Of a DNA stretch of 64,000 nt, positions 15,542 through 24,923 are shown piece by piece. Origin of the DNA: Bhargavaea changchunensis (lineage in GTDB: Bacteria; Bacillota; Bacilli; Bacillales_A; Planococcaceae); assembly GCF_042665595.1 (NCBI RefSeq), contig NZ_JBHTCT010000030.1, forward strand, positions 1-64,000, given 5' to 3'. Made by a program: the position numbers and the translations under genes. The stretch's first letter is position 1; each line of letters starts with the position of its first letter. The notes beneath the pieces are model-generated. The model was not told the DNA's origin and searched no databases. It saw only the letters and a list, made by a program, of their open reading frames with translations.

Positions 15542-16441
15542 TTACGGCTGATCCACCTCGATCCCCCGCTCCTTCAGCATCTCAATCACGCCGAGCGCGG
15601 CCTGTTCCTTCATCTTCGCCTCGACCATGATGTCGACGTCCTGCCCGTCCAGCTCGGCAAGCAGCCAGTCCAGGTCTTCGGGAACGATGTAGTTATGATG
15701 CGGGCGGTCATCAGGTCGGTCGCGGCCCGAGCTGATGTGGACTTTAGGGGTGCCGACCGGCTCCCACGTCTTCCAGACACGGGGAAGCAGTTCGTCCAGC
15801 GGTTCGTCCGCCGGATGGCAGCGGTGGTGGTGGATGTCGAAGCAGGCCGGGATGCCGGCCGCTTCACATACATATAGCACGTCCGCCAGATTATATGTAC
15901 GGTCGTCATTTTCATATCTCAGTTTCGTGCGAATCCACTCCGGGAGCCGCTCCGTCTCGTCAATCAGCCGCCCGAGCGCTGCCTCCGGGTCGCCATATTT
16001 GCCGCCGAGATGGAGGATCATATCCTCCGCCCCGGTCAGTTCCATGAGGGTTGCGTGGTGCTCAAGATCCTCGTGCGTCTTCCTGACGACCCCGGGGTTA
16101 GGCGAGTTCAGCACCGAGTACTGGCCAGGATGCATCGAGATCCGTAGATTGAATTTATCACGGAGGGCTTTGATTTCCCCGCAGATTTCCTGCACGTCGG
16201 GGTCATTCGCCCAGTCCCACGTGTTCACCGGGTGCGTCGCGAGCACGATCAGGTCGCTGCTCAGACGGTAAAATCCGGTGCCGTGGACGATGTTCCACCC
16301 GATGATTTTCTTTGTATGGCGCAGATTTGCGAGCGTCAGCTCTTTGAGCACCCGCTCGCCCTCCTTTTCCGCCGTCGCCACCCGGCACGTGCGGAAACCG
16401 CCTTTTAATGTCGTATTGATGCAGGCATAACCGACTTTCAT
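15542..16441 (-). CDS. uvsE: UV damage endonuclease UvsE
   Basis: 299 residues, the usual UvdE/UvsE length, a TIM-barrel endonuclease that nicks DNA 5' of UV lesions. Diagnostic blocks are MKVGYACINTTL, NIVHGTGFYRLSSDLI, RISMHPGQYSVLNSP, EDMILHLGGKYGD, LRYENDD, PACFDIHHHRCHP and VHISSGRDRPDDRPHH, carrying the metal-binding His/Glu/Asp residues. GGGAGGA precedes ATG. Single-gene unit ending in array 5 and a terminator. Confidence 0.95.
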   Translation of the reverse strand: MKVGYACINTTLKGGFRTCRVATAEKEGERVLKELTLANLRHTKKIIGWNIVHGTGFYRLSSDLIVLATHPVNTWDWANDPDVQEICGEIKALRDKFNLRISMHPGQYSVLNSPNPGVVRKTHEDLEHHATLMELTGAEDMILHLGGKYGDPEAALGRLIDETERLPEWIRTKLRYENDDRTYNLADVLYVCEAAGIPACFDIHHHRCHPADEPLDELLPRVWKTWEPVGTPKVHISSGRDRPDDRPHHNYIVPEDLDWLLAELDGQDVDIMVEAKMKEQAALGVIEMLKERGIEVDQP

Positions 16442-16571
16442 GATGCCGTCCTCCCGTCCGATCCTTCATCTCTTGAGTATCTTTACCCCAACATCAGGAT
16501 TTTACCGGGGACCGGCGAATCTTTACCGCATCCAGGTGAACAATTACCTCTGCACGTTTAGGCGTCTGTCC

Positions 16572-16600
16572 TTGACACGAATCGTTTACAAACGTAAACT
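16572..16600 (+). promoter_or_regulatory. copY promoter with CopY operator
   Basis: The -35 TTGACA (16572-16577) and -10 TAAACT (16595-16600) are 17 bp apart. The operator GTTTACAAACGTAAAC (16584-16599), a TACA-NN-TGTA type cop box variant, covers spacer and -10, so repressor binding would block RNA polymerase. Confidence 0.85.
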
Positions 16601-16640
16601 TTAATCAACACTAAAACGGATGGGAAGGGAGGATTGCCGG

Positions 16641-17087
16641 ATGGGTACTGAAACAGATTTCAAAGTCACCGACTCCGAATGGGAGGTCATGCGTGTTGTC
16701 TGGGCACACGGCCAAGTATCCAGCAAGGAGATCATCAACGTCCTTGAGCAGAAAATGGGATGGAAGCCCGGCACGACCAAAACCTTCATCGGCAGGCTAG
16801 TCACCAAAGGCATGCTGGATACCCAGACGGAAGGCAGACGTTACCTGTACTCGGCGAAAGTTAGTGAAAACAAGTTTGTCCGCCATTCGCTGGGCGACTT
16901 TTTCAGCCATGTGTGCAATAAGGAAGTCGGAAAGACAATCGCGGAAGTTCTGTCAGAGGCCACATTAAGCCATCAGGACATTGCCCTTCTCCAGGAAGTG
17001 CTAGAGGCGAAAAAGAAAGTTGCTGTGGATGTGGTTCCCTGCAATTGCGTCCCGGGGCAATGTCATTGCAACGTGCATCATCACTGA
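16641..17087 (+). CDS. copY: CopY-family copper-responsive repressor
   Basis: 148 residues. An N-terminal BlaI/CopY winged helix (FKVTDSEWEVMRVVWAHGQV; GWKPGTTKTFIGRL) is followed by a C-terminal C-x-C-x4-C-x-C metal site at residues 134-143 (CNCVPGQCHC), the CopY hallmark. With zinc it binds the cop operators; Cu(I) releases it. ATG at 16641 follows AAGGGAGG. It precedes copZ and copA, whose promoter carries the same operators. Confidence 0.95.
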   Translation: MGTETDFKVTDSEWEVMRVVWAHGQVSSKEIINVLEQKMGWKPGTTKTFIGRLVTKGMLDTQTEGRRYLYSAKVSENKFVRHSLGDFFSHVCNKEVGKTIAEVLSEATLSHQDIALLQEVLEAKKKVAVDVVPCNCVPGQCHCNVHHH

Positions 17088-17171
17088 GTTTCACCCTGTC
17101 TTATTACGGTGCAGTAATAGGACAACTTTTTCGCCTTTCATATACCCCCTGCAAGTATTTAAGCCAGACTC

Positions 17172-17227
17172 TTGACACTATTCGTTTACAAATGTAGACT
17201 GAAGTTAGAAAGACTACAAACGTAAAC
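17172..17227 (+). promoter_or_regulatory. copZA promoter with two CopY operators
   Basis: TTGACA (17172-17177) and TAGACT (17195-17200) are 17 bp apart. Operators GTTTACAAATGTAGAC (17184-17199) and GACTACAAACGTAAAC (17212-17227) lie over the -10 and just downstream, giving this promoter two sites against one at copY. Confidence 0.85.
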
Positions 17228-17275
17228 CATTGCTGTCAGCCGGTGATGAATTTTCTCATTATAGGAGGAAAACAA

Positions 17276-17482
17276 ATGAAAGAAATCACTCTTGATGTCC
17301 GTGGCATGTCTTGCGGACACTGTGTAAATGCCATTGAAGGAAGTGTCGGTGAACTCCAAGGAGTCCGTCATGTAAAGGTGGACCTTCAGAAAGCCCAGCT
17401 GTCCCTCTCTTACGACGAATCAGCGGTATCCCTCTCAGAAATCCAAGAAGCCATTGAAGATCAGGGTTATGAAGTAGCCTAA
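17276..17482 (+). CDS. copZ: Copper chaperone CopZ
   Basis: 68 residues, one heavy-metal-associated domain with the Cu(I) site GMSCGHC at residues 11-17. It carries copper to CopA or CopY in the cytosol. AGGAGG precedes the ATG at 17276. The CopA gene begins 52 bases later and shares the promoter. Confidence 0.95.
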   Translation: MKEITLDVRGMSCGHCVNAIEGSVGELQGVRHVKVDLQKAQLSLSYDESAVSLSEIQEAIEDQGYEVA

Positions 17483-17534
17483 TTCTTTTTTGCCAAAACA
17501 TACCCCCATGCGGTATGAGGAAGGTGGAATGAAA

Positions 17535-19952
17535 ATGACTGTGTCAGCCAAAGAAGCAAGCATCCAAATCACAGGGATGACTTGCGCGTCTTGCGCAACC
17601 CGGATCGAGAAAGGGCTGAACAAGATGGAGGGGGTGGAGCAGGCGTCCGTCAACCTGGCCCTTGAGAAATCCTCGATCATGTACAATCCGTCCAAATTAA
17701 GCGAAGTTGACTTTCAAGAGAAAATCGAAGCGCTCGGGTACGGAGTGGTAAAACAGAAAGCAGAATTTGAAATCACGGGAATGACGTGTGCCGCGTGTGC
17801 GACACGGATCGAAAAAGGCCTGTCCAAGACGGACGGCGTGACCGCGGCCAACGTCAACCTGGCCCTTGAAAAAGCGACAATCGAATACAATCCTTCTGAA
17901 GTATCGGTCCGTGACCTCATCGGGAAGGTTGAAAAACTCGGCTACGGTGCACATCAGAAGCAGGACGGCCAGGAGCCTGCCGACTACCGGGAACAGCACA
18001 TCAAAGACCAGCAGGGCAAGTTCTTCGCTTCCCTGATCCTTTCCCTGCCGCTGCTCTGGACGATGTTTGCGCACTTCTCCTTCACTTCATTTATGTACGT
18101 GCCGGAGATCCTGATGAATCCGTGGGTGCAGATGGCGCTCGCGACTCCCGTCCAGTTCATCATCGGGAAACAGTTCTATGAGGGCGCCTATAAAGCCCTC
18201 CGCAACGGCAGCGCGAACATGGACGTTCTCGTCGCGATGGGTACCTCTGCCGCCTACTTCTACAGTGTCTATCAGGCAATCGCGACTGCAGGAACCGGCC
18301 ATGCGCCCCACCTGTACTTTGAGACAAGTGCGGTGCTGATCACGCTCATCGTCCTCGGGAAACTCTTTGAAGCGAAAGCCAAGGGACGCTCTTCCGAGGC
18401 CATCAAGAAACTGATGGGCCTCCAAGCCAAAACGGCGACCGTCCTGAGAGACGGAACGGAAAAAGAGATTCCGCTGGATGAAGTCCTTGCCGGGGACACC
18501 ATCCTCGTGAAACCGGGCGAAAAGATCCCGGTCGATGGTGAAATGCTTGAAGGGAACACCGCGGTGGACGAATCGATGCTTTCCGGCGAAAGCCTTCCGG
18601 TCGACAAGCAGGCCGGCGATGCGCTCTTCGGATCCACCATCAATAAAAACGGGTTCATCAAGATGACCGCGACCAAGATCGGACGGGACACTGCACTTGC
18701 CCAAATCATCAAAGTGGTCGAAGATGCACAGGGCTCGAAGGCACCGATCCAGAGAATGGCGGATAAGATCTCGGGCATCTTCGTCCCGATCGTCGTCGGG
18801 ATCGCTGTCCTGGCATTTCTCGTCTGGTTCTTCTTCATCCAGCCGGGTGAATTCACACCGGCACTGGAAGTGCTCATCGCCATCCTCGTCATCGCCTGCC
18901 CTTGTGCCCTCGGCCTTGCGACCCCGACCTCCATCATGGCGGGCTCCGGCCGGGCAGCGGAATATGGAATCCTGTTCAAGGGCGGCGAACATCTCGAGCA
19001 GACACAGGCGCTCGACACGGTAGTCGTCGATAAGACCGGTACGGTCACGCACGGAAAGCCGGTACTGACCGATGTCCGCGTTGCGGACGGCCAAGATGAA
19101 GCGGCATTCCTCGCGCTGGTCGGCGCGGCCGAAAAGCAGTCCGAGCACCCATTGGCTGAAGCCATCGTCCAGGGCGTCACGGATAAGGGAATCCCACTCG
19201 GCAATGTTCAATTCTTCGAAGCGGTGCCGGGCCATGGCGTCATCGCAACCGTCGACGGGCAAGGGATCATCATCGGCACACGCAAACTGATGCAGGAATA
19301 CGGCATAGACGTGCAGACCGTCCTTCCTGTCATGGAAAAACTGGAACGCCAAGGCAAAACGGCAATGATTGCAGGCATCAACGGCCAATACGCCGGAATG
19401 GTCGCCGTCGCGGACACGATCAAGGACACGTCTGCCGAAGCCATCAAACGCCTGAAAGACATGGGCATCACCGTCATCATGATGACGGGAGACAATGAAC
19501 GGACGGCACAAACGATCGGAAAAGAAGTCGGTGTCGATGCCGTCATCGCCGAAGTGCTTCCGGAAGGCAAAGCGAAGGAAGTCGAGAAACTTCAAAAACA
19601 AGGCAAGAAAGTCGCCATGGTCGGCGACGGCATCAACGACGCCCCTGCCCTTGCCACCGCCGACGTCGGCATGGCGATCGGCACAGGCACGGACGTTGCG
19701 ATGGAAGCCGCCGATATCACGCTCATCCGCGGAGACCTGAACAGCATCGCCGACGCCATCCTGATGAGCCGTAAAACCATGCGCAACATCAAAGAGAACC
19801 TGTTCTGGGCATTCGCCTACAACAGCGCCGGCATCCCGATTGCCGCGGCAGGCCTCCTCGCCCCCTGGGTCGCAGGCGCCGCGATGGCTTTCAGCTCCGT
19901 GTCGGTTGTTCTGAACGCTTTGAGGCTGCAGAGAGTGAAACTGTCCAAGTGA
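17535..19952 (+). CDS. copA: Copper-exporting P1B-type ATPase CopA
   Basis: 805 residues. Two N-terminal metal domains (GMTCASC with C17/C20 and GMTCAAC with C85/C88), eight membrane helices, the transmembrane CPC (455-457), the phosphorylated aspartate in DKTGT (499), the HP pair in SEHPLAEA, and the hinge GDGINDAPAL. It pumps Cu(I) out of the cell using ATP. The ATG at 17535 is preferred because AAGGTGG is eight bases upstream; two earlier ATGs are too close or have no site. Confidence 0.96.
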   Translation: MTVSAKEASIQITGMTCASCATRIEKGLNKMEGVEQASVNLALEKSSIMYNPSKLSEVDFQEKIEALGYGVVKQKAEFEITGMTCAACATRIEKGLSKTDGVTAANVNLALEKATIEYNPSEVSVRDLIGKVEKLGYGAHQKQDGQEPADYREQHIKDQQGKFFASLILSLPLLWTMFAHFSFTSFMYVPEILMNPWVQMALATPVQFIIGKQFYEGAYKALRNGSANMDVLVAMGTSAAYFYSVYQAIATAGTGHAPHLYFETSAVLITLIVLGKLFEAKAKGRSSEAIKKLMGLQAKTATVLRDGTEKEIPLDEVLAGDTILVKPGEKIPVDGEMLEGNTAVDESMLSGESLPVDKQAGDALFGSTINKNGFIKMTATKIGRDTALAQIIKVVEDAQGSKAPIQRMADKISGIFVPIVVGIAVLAFLVWFFFIQPGEFTPALEVLIAILVIACPCALGLATPTSIMAGSGRAAEYGILFKGGEHLEQTQALDTVVVDKTGTVTHGKPVLTDVRVADGQDEAAFLALVGAAEKQSEHPLAEAIVQGVTDKGIPLGNVQFFEAVPGHGVIATVDGQGIIIGTRKLMQEYGIDVQTVLPVMEKLERQGKTAMIAGINGQYAGMVAVADTIKDTSAEAIKRLKDMGITVIMMTGDNERTAQTIGKEVGVDAVIAEVLPEGKAKEVEKLQKQGKKVAMVGDGINDAPALATADVGMAIGTGTDVAMEAADITLIRGDLNSIADAILMSRKTMRNIKENLFWAFAYNSAGIPIAAAGLLAPWVAGAAMAFSSVSVVLNALRLQRVKLSK

Positions 19953-19964
19953 ACCAGTAGCATC

Positions 19965-20006
19965 AAGAGCCCCTGGAAACGCATATCGTTTCCAGGGGCT
20001 CTTTTA
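19965..20006 (+). terminator. Terminator between copA and the siderophore-binding gene
   Basis: AAGAGCCCCTGGAAAC pairs with GTTTCCAGGGGCTCTT. The stem works for both convergent genes. Confidence 0.9.
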
Positions 20007-20031
20007 CATTGTCATGTATTTCTAAATACTT

Positions 20032-20997
20032 TTACTGATGCTGTTCCATGATCTCATCCAAGTCATCAAGCATCAGGTTCGCTGCGATCACACCGCCGGC
20101 AGTGTTCCATATCGAGTCGTTGACTTTATAAATATTTCCTGCCTGAACAGCCTCGAGGTTCTTGAATAAAGGCTTGTTCAACCACTCGTCTTCCAAAGCC
20201 TGTGCTTCTCCGTCACCCGTTTCATAGGTGAAATAGAAGATGAGGTCCCCGTCCATTGCCGGGATGCGTTCTTCAGAAACATTTTTCTCTGCAAAGTCAT
20301 CCACATTCTGGCTTTCCGGTCGGCTAAATCCGATTTGCTCTAAAATCACACCAGCAAAGGTATCCTTATGATAAATCCGGACATCCCCCGCCATGAAGCG
20401 GACAAGCGAAATCTCCGTATCCAGTTGATCCGCATATTTTTCTTTCAGTTCACCGATGCGCGCATCAAAATCGGCAAGGACCTTTTCCCCCTCTTCCTGT
20501 TTGTTGAGGGCTTCAGCATAAAGTTTGAAGTTCTCCTTCCAATCCCCGCGCAGTGTCTCGGCAAACACTGTCGGAGCGATTTTCTCCAACTGAGGATAGA
20601 TATCCTCCTGACGCATCTTATTCCCGATGATGAGATCCGGCTTAAGTTTGGCAATTGCCTCAACATTGACTTGGCTCTCCTCACCGACGACTTCCACGCC
20701 TTCCATCTCATCAGAGATGTGATCATACCAAGGTTCTCCAACCCATGACTTCACAGCACCCACCGGCTTTACACCCATTGAGAGCAGTGATTCCGTTCCT
20801 TCATTGGTCAGAATGACGACTCGCTTCGGCGTATCCGGGATTTCAGTCGTTCCCATTGCATGCTCAACGGTGTAACTGTTTCCTCCGGACTCTTTCCCTC
20901 CGGACTCCTCTTTTTTATCGGTGTTTCCACCGCATGCTCCGAGCACAAGCACGGACAGCAAAATGCTTATCAACCAGAACCTTTTATTAAAAGACAT
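20032..20997 (-). CDS. Iron-siderophore-binding lipoprotein
   Basis: 321 residues. The signal peptide ends in the lipobox LGAC near residue 22, followed by a Gly/Ser-rich linker, so the mature protein is anchored to the outer face of the membrane. The type III periplasmic-binding domain shows TPKRVVILTNEGTESLLSMG, KPDLIIGNKM and GGVIAANLMLDDL, like the YfiY group that binds hydroxamate/citrate siderophores. It is divergent from the permease operon and a Fur box lies in front. Confidence 0.9.
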   Translation of the reverse strand: MSFNKRFWLISILLSVLVLGACGGNTDKKEESGGKESGGNSYTVEHAMGTTEIPDTPKRVVILTNEGTESLLSMGVKPVGAVKSWVGEPWYDHISDEMEGVEVVGEESQVNVEAIAKLKPDLIIGNKMRQEDIYPQLEKIAPTVFAETLRGDWKENFKLYAEALNKQEEGEKVLADFDARIGELKEKYADQLDTEISLVRFMAGDVRIYHKDTFAGVILEQIGFSRPESQNVDDFAEKNVSEERIPAMDGDLIFYFTYETGDGEAQALEDEWLNKPLFKNLEAVQAGNIYKVNDSIWNTAGGVIAANLMLDDLDEIMEQHQ

Positions 20998-21018
20998 CCC
21001 TTGTTTCCTCCTCGTAAA

Positions 21019-21033
21019 TGAAAAGCATTATCA
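21019..21033. promoter_or_regulatory. Fur box (binding-protein side)
   Basis: TGAAAAGCATTATCA matches the 7-1-7 Fur motif TGATAATNATTATCA at 13 of 14 fixed positions. It sits just upstream of the lipoprotein start. Confidence 0.8.
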
Positions 21034-21082
21034 ATTAACAACCCTATCATACAAACCACAGAGAAGACTGTCAATATTATAT

Positions 21083-21097
21083 TGATAATGATTTTCA
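21083..21097. promoter_or_regulatory. Fur box (permease side)
   Basis: TGATAATGATTTTCA matches the 7-1-7 Fur motif with one mismatch. It lies upstream of the first permease gene, so both divergent units are likely derepressed under iron limitation. Confidence 0.85.
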
Positions 21098-21169
21098 ATG
21101 TCATTGACACAAGATGCCAGATTTATTACACTTGAGCGGTCAAGACCAACAGGAAGGTACATTTGAAAT

Positions 21170-22174
21170 ATGAAGATTGTTCAACATATAGGAAAGATTG
21201 TCTGGCTATCCGTTAGTACAGCAGCTTTAGTCTTGCTGATGGGGTTGAGTATCGTTTTGGGATATACGGATACATCCATCCAGACTGCTATAGATGCATT
21301 TACAAGCTTCGACGGATCCAACGAACATATCATCGTCCAGTCGATCCGCCTGCCGAGAGCCTTGATCGCAGCATCGGTTGGGGCGTGTCTCGCTATCGCT
21401 GGTGTAATCGCCCAAAGCCTGACGAGAAACCCGCTGGCTTCTCCCGGAATCTTGGGCATCAACGCGGGTGCCGGGTTTGCCGTGGTGACGGGGGTTGTGA
21501 TTTTTCATATCACGGACCTTCAGACATTTGCGTGGATGGCGTTTCTGGGCGCAACTTTTGCAGCCATCACGGTGTATACCATCGGTTCATATGGCCGGGA
21601 AGGGCTAACGCCTATGAAATTGACTCTGGCCGGAGCAGCGATGGCAGCACTCTTCGCTTCAGGCACACAAGGGCTGCTTGTTATGAATGAAGCGGCACTT
21701 GAGCAGGTGCTATTCTGGCTGGCGGGGTCGATTGCCGGACGAAAGCTTGAAATGCTGACGGCTGTACTTCCCTATATGGCGGTTGGCTTTTTGCTCGCAC
21801 TGTTACTGGCATCCAAGCTGAACGTTTTAATGATGGGTGAAGATGTAGCCAGAGGCCTCGGCCTGAAAACCGGACTCGTTAAGCTGACTGCCGGGGTTTC
21901 CATCGTCATTTTGGCCGGAAGCGCGGTCGCGATTGCCGGTCCAATCGGATTCATCGGCATCGTCATTCCTCATATTGCCCGGAAGATCATCGGTGTGGAT
22001 CATCGCTGGCTTATTCCGTTTTCAGGGGTACTGGGCGGAATTCTCCTCCTTGCCGCTGATATCGGCGCAAGGTATGCACTCATGCCGCAGGAAGTGCCGG
22101 TCGGGGTGATGACTGCAGTTATTGGAACACCCTTTTTCATTTACATCGCGAGAAAGGGGTTCAACCACTCATGA
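21170..22174 (+). CDS. FecCD-type siderophore ABC permease 1
   Basis: 334 residues with about ten membrane helices. Family blocks: RLPRALIAASVGACLAIAG, NPLASPGILGINAGAGFAV, GFIGIVIPHIARKI, and the C-terminal EVPVGVMTAVIGTPFFIY. It forms half of the membrane channel. A GGAAGG lies 12 bases before ATG. The stop overlaps the next gene by ATGA. Confidence 0.93.
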   Translation: MKIVQHIGKIVWLSVSTAALVLLMGLSIVLGYTDTSIQTAIDAFTSFDGSNEHIIVQSIRLPRALIAASVGACLAIAGVIAQSLTRNPLASPGILGINAGAGFAVVTGVVIFHITDLQTFAWMAFLGATFAAITVYTIGSYGREGLTPMKLTLAGAAMAALFASGTQGLLVMNEAALEQVLFWLAGSIAGRKLEMLTAVLPYMAVGFLLALLLASKLNVLMMGEDVARGLGLKTGLVKLTAGVSIVILAGSAVAIAGPIGFIGIVIPHIARKIIGVDHRWLIPFSGVLGGILLLAADIGARYALMPQEVPVGVMTAVIGTPFFIYIARKGFNHS

Positions 22175-23226
22175 GAAAGTATAAAAGCCTTAGGATCTTA
22201 GGAGGACGCATCTCCGTCCTTACCGAGAAAAAGGCGGCATTAACAATTACCACACTCTTTTTAATCATGGGGGCAGCCATTGTAGCCAGCACAGGTTTAG
22301 GCGATGTAAAGGTGTCACCGATGAACGTTTTGAATGTGTTTTTCGGCGGTGGTTCCGATTTGGAACGCTTGGTGGTCACCGAATTTCGTCTGCCGAGAAC
22401 GATTGTAGCCGTGTTTGTAGGTATGGCGCTGGCTGCGGCTGGTGCCGTTTTACAAGGAATGATCCGCAACCCGCTTGCTTCCCCTGACATCATTGGGGTG
22501 ACCGGTGGTGCAGGTGCAGCGGTCGTCGGATTTCTGGCAGTGTTCAGCAACGAATCCAATGCACTCACTGTCAGTGTGAACTGGATATCACTGGCTGCAT
22601 TTCTCGGTGCATTGCTGACAGCATCGATTGTCTATTTTCTGGCCTATAAAGACGGCATCTCTCCTGTGCGGCTAGTATTAATCGGGATTGGCGTTTCGGC
22701 TCTGATGCAGGCGCTTACGACTTTCCTGATGATCATGGGGCCTATCCATCGTGCGGCCCAGGCCAATATTTGGATTACAGGAAGTGTCAATGGCTCTAAC
22801 TGGGGGAACGTCCAGGTGCTCGTTCCTCTGGTCACTGTATTGCTGCTGACAGCATTTATAACAGCCTCCAAGCTCAATATCCAGGAGCTTGGTGAGCAAT
22901 TGGCCACCGGGCTTGGCGGCCGTGTACAGGCACAGCGCCTATTCATGCTGGTCATCAGTACTGCACTTGTCGGTGCGGCCGTTGCTTTTGGCGGAACAAT
23001 GGGCTTTGTTGGCCTGATGGCACCCCATATGGCAAGAAGGTTGGTCGGGGGCACCTATGGCGCACTGCTTCCGGCTGCTGCACTGATCGGCGGCCTCCTT
23101 GTCCTATTTGCGGATATGATCGGCCGGACGCTTTTCCTTCCGCTCGAAGTGCCGGCCGGCGTGTTCACCGCGACCATTGGAGCACCGTACTTTATTTATC
23201 TTCTGCTAAAGACAAGAAATTCATGA
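22171..23226 (+). CDS. FecCD-type siderophore ABC permease 2
   Basis: 351 residues, the partner permease, with the same blocks (RLPRTIVAVFVGMALAAAG, NPLASPDIIGVTGGAG, GFVGLMAPHMARRL, EVPAGVFTATIGAPYFIY). Translation is coupled to permease 1 by a 4-base overlap. Together they should form a heterodimeric channel for Fe(III)-siderophore. Confidence 0.93.
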   Translation: MRKYKSLRILGGRISVLTEKKAALTITTLFLIMGAAIVASTGLGDVKVSPMNVLNVFFGGGSDLERLVVTEFRLPRTIVAVFVGMALAAAGAVLQGMIRNPLASPDIIGVTGGAGAAVVGFLAVFSNESNALTVSVNWISLAAFLGALLTASIVYFLAYKDGISPVRLVLIGIGVSALMQALTTFLMIMGPIHRAAQANIWITGSVNGSNWGNVQVLVPLVTVLLLTAFITASKLNIQELGEQLATGLGGRVQAQRLFMLVISTALVGAAVAFGGTMGFVGLMAPHMARRLVGGTYGALLPAAALIGGLLVLFADMIGRTLFLPLEVPAGVFTATIGAPYFIYLLLKTRNS

Positions 23227-23246
23227 TAAAAGGAGCCGAACCTCAA

Positions 23247-24077
23247 ATGAACGTGATTCAAACGGATTCCCTGACCCTTTCCTATGGTGACCGGATCATT
23301 ATAGATGATCTGGATTTGGCAATTCCCAAAGGGGAAATCACGGTATTCATCGGGGCCAACGGTTGCGGCAAATCGACGCTGCTTCAATCCATCGCAAGGC
23401 TGCTGAAGCCGAAAAGCGGTTCAGTACTGCTTTCAGGATCAGATATTGCCAAGCTACCGACGAAGGAAGTCGCGCGGAAGATGGCGATGCTTCCGCAGTC
23501 ACCGGTACCTCCGGAAGGCCTGTCTGTTCTTCAGCTTGTCAAACAGGGGCGATACCCGCATCAGAGCTGGCTGAAGCAATGGTCAAAAAGGGATGAGGAA
23601 ATTGTGAAAAAAGCCCTTGACGCAACCGGCCTGACTGAATTTAAGGACCGGCAAGTGGATGAACTGTCAGGCGGCCAGCGCCAACGGGCATGGATTGCCA
23701 TGACACTCGCACAGGATACCGATATCATTCTTCTGGACGAGCCCACCACGTACCTTGACATGGCCCACCAGATTGAAATCTTGGATCTCCTGTATGAGCT
23801 GAATGCAAATGAAGGCAGGACCATCGTGATGGTCCTGCATGATCTGAACCTCTCCTGCCGATACGCACACAACGTCATCGCCATTCGTGATCAAACGATC
23901 TATGCACAGGGGAAACCGGAAGAAGTCGTCAGCTGCAAGCTGGTGCAGGACGTATTCGGAATGGATTGCAATATCACAACCGACCCGATTTTCGGCACAC
24001 CTCTCTGTATTCCACACGGAAAAGGCCGTTGCATCCTAAAAGGCGGGAAACTGAATGCCGTACCCATTGCTCAATAA
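23247..24077 (+). CDS. Siderophore ABC transporter ATPase
   Basis: 276 residues. Walker A GANGCGKST, Q-loop in MAMLPQSP, signature LSGGQRQRAWIAM, Walker B IILLDEPTTYLD and the H-loop histidine in VLHDLNLSCR are all present, typical of FhuC/YusV-like ATPases. ATG at 23247 is preferred to one eight codons upstream because only it has AAAGGAG before it. The 3' end overlaps the next gene by 23 bases. Confidence 0.93.
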   Translation: MNVIQTDSLTLSYGDRIIIDDLDLAIPKGEITVFIGANGCGKSTLLQSIARLLKPKSGSVLLSGSDIAKLPTKEVARKMAMLPQSPVPPEGLSVLQLVKQGRYPHQSWLKQWSKRDEEIVKKALDATGLTEFKDRQVDELSGGQRQRAWIAMTLAQDTDIILLDEPTTYLDMAHQIEILDLLYELNANEGRTIVMVLHDLNLSCRYAHNVIAIRDQTIYAQGKPEEVVSCKLVQDVFGMDCNITTDPIFGTPLCIPHGKGRCILKGGKLNAVPIAQ

Positions 24078-24777
24078 ACAGGAAATCGAGCAACTGTCGA
24101 GATACCGCCTGAAACTGGATGCAGCAGGAGAAACGGTTGATTATTTATCCATTGCAGATCCTGAACAGTTACCCGATGTCCTCGACCGCCTCACCCGGAG
24201 ATTGGAAGCACCAAACGCCTGTGTGACCGCCTCCATTCTGACGAAACGTCTGGCCTTTTATGCGGTGATTCACCTGTATGCGATGACCGTACTCGGGAAA
24301 CGGCTCCGTGTCGATTTGCGGGAATTTAAATTAGTCGATGAGTCCCGGGAAGAGCTCTGGCTTCCCGTGTTCGACTTTGGGAACTTCTCCATAGAAGAGC
24401 CGGTAGGGTCACGGACAAAGTGGCGTGCACAGATTGTGGAGCATGTATTTGGCGAAACACTATCCCCTGTGATCCGCAGACTGAAGGAACAGACCCGCCT
24501 AAAGGAATCGATTATGTGGGAAAATACAGCGCTATACGTTCATTGGATCTATAATCAGATTTCCGCAATTCCTGATTTGAGACGGTTAGCCATGGATGAC
24601 TTGCATTATATCTTCCATGAGGCCCCTGCGTCGGCCTTCGGAGCCTCAGTAGAAAACCCCCTGACTGCATTTGCAGGAACGGCCGAATTGGGGCGGAGCA
24701 CTTGTTGCCTGTCTTACATGCTCAAAACTCGGAATTGCTGTAATGGATGTCCGATCGCCCCCCGGGTTCAATCGTAG
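24055..24777 (+). CDS. FhuF-like ferric-siderophore reductase
   Basis: 240 residues. The C-terminus carries C-C-x10-C-x2-C (CCLSYMLKTRNCCNGC), the unusual 2Fe-2S site of FhuF-type ferric reductases that release iron from imported siderophores. The rest is divergent, with ESIMWENTALYVHWIYNQI in the middle. Overlap with the ATPase gene suggests coupled translation, and the context (Fur box, uptake genes) fits the role. Confidence 0.85.
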   Translation: MPYPLLNKQEIEQLSRYRLKLDAAGETVDYLSIADPEQLPDVLDRLTRRLEAPNACVTASILTKRLAFYAVIHLYAMTVLGKRLRVDLREFKLVDESREELWLPVFDFGNFSIEEPVGSRTKWRAQIVEHVFGETLSPVIRRLKEQTRLKESIMWENTALYVHWIYNQISAIPDLRRLAMDDLHYIFHEAPASAFGASVENPLTAFAGTAELGRSTCCLSYMLKTRNCCNGCPIAPRVQS

Positions 24778-24789
24778 AACGGAAATGCG

Positions 24790-24818
24790 GAAAGACCGCC
24801 AGAATATGCGGTCTTTTT
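24790..24818 (+). terminator. Terminator of siderophore operon
   Basis: AAAGACCGC and GCGGTCTTTTT flank an 8-nt loop, right after the FhuF-like stop. Confidence 0.9.
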
Positions 24819-24878
24819 ACTTTGGTTCGACACTGCATTCTCATGCTTAGCGGTAGCTAGGGCTTTCACTTCCGTTAC

Positions 24879-24923
24879 AAAATAGACAGCACAGATCCCG
24901 CCCGGAATCTGTGCTGTCTATTT
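24879..24923 (-). terminator. Terminator abutting the 26-residue gene
   Basis: AAATAGACAGCACAGAT pairs with ATCTGTGCTGTCTATTT. On the minus strand the stem starts at the stop codon of the tiny gene and ends in TTTTG. Confidence 0.8.

Noticed and set aside
17490..17534. Longer N-terminus for CopA
   Set aside because: The two earlier ATGs are too close to, or lie before, the AAGGTGG site; homology begins later.
18087..19601. 504-residue open frame antisense to copA
   Set aside because: A shadow of codon bias in a GC-rich gene; copA is certain and the frame has no start signal.
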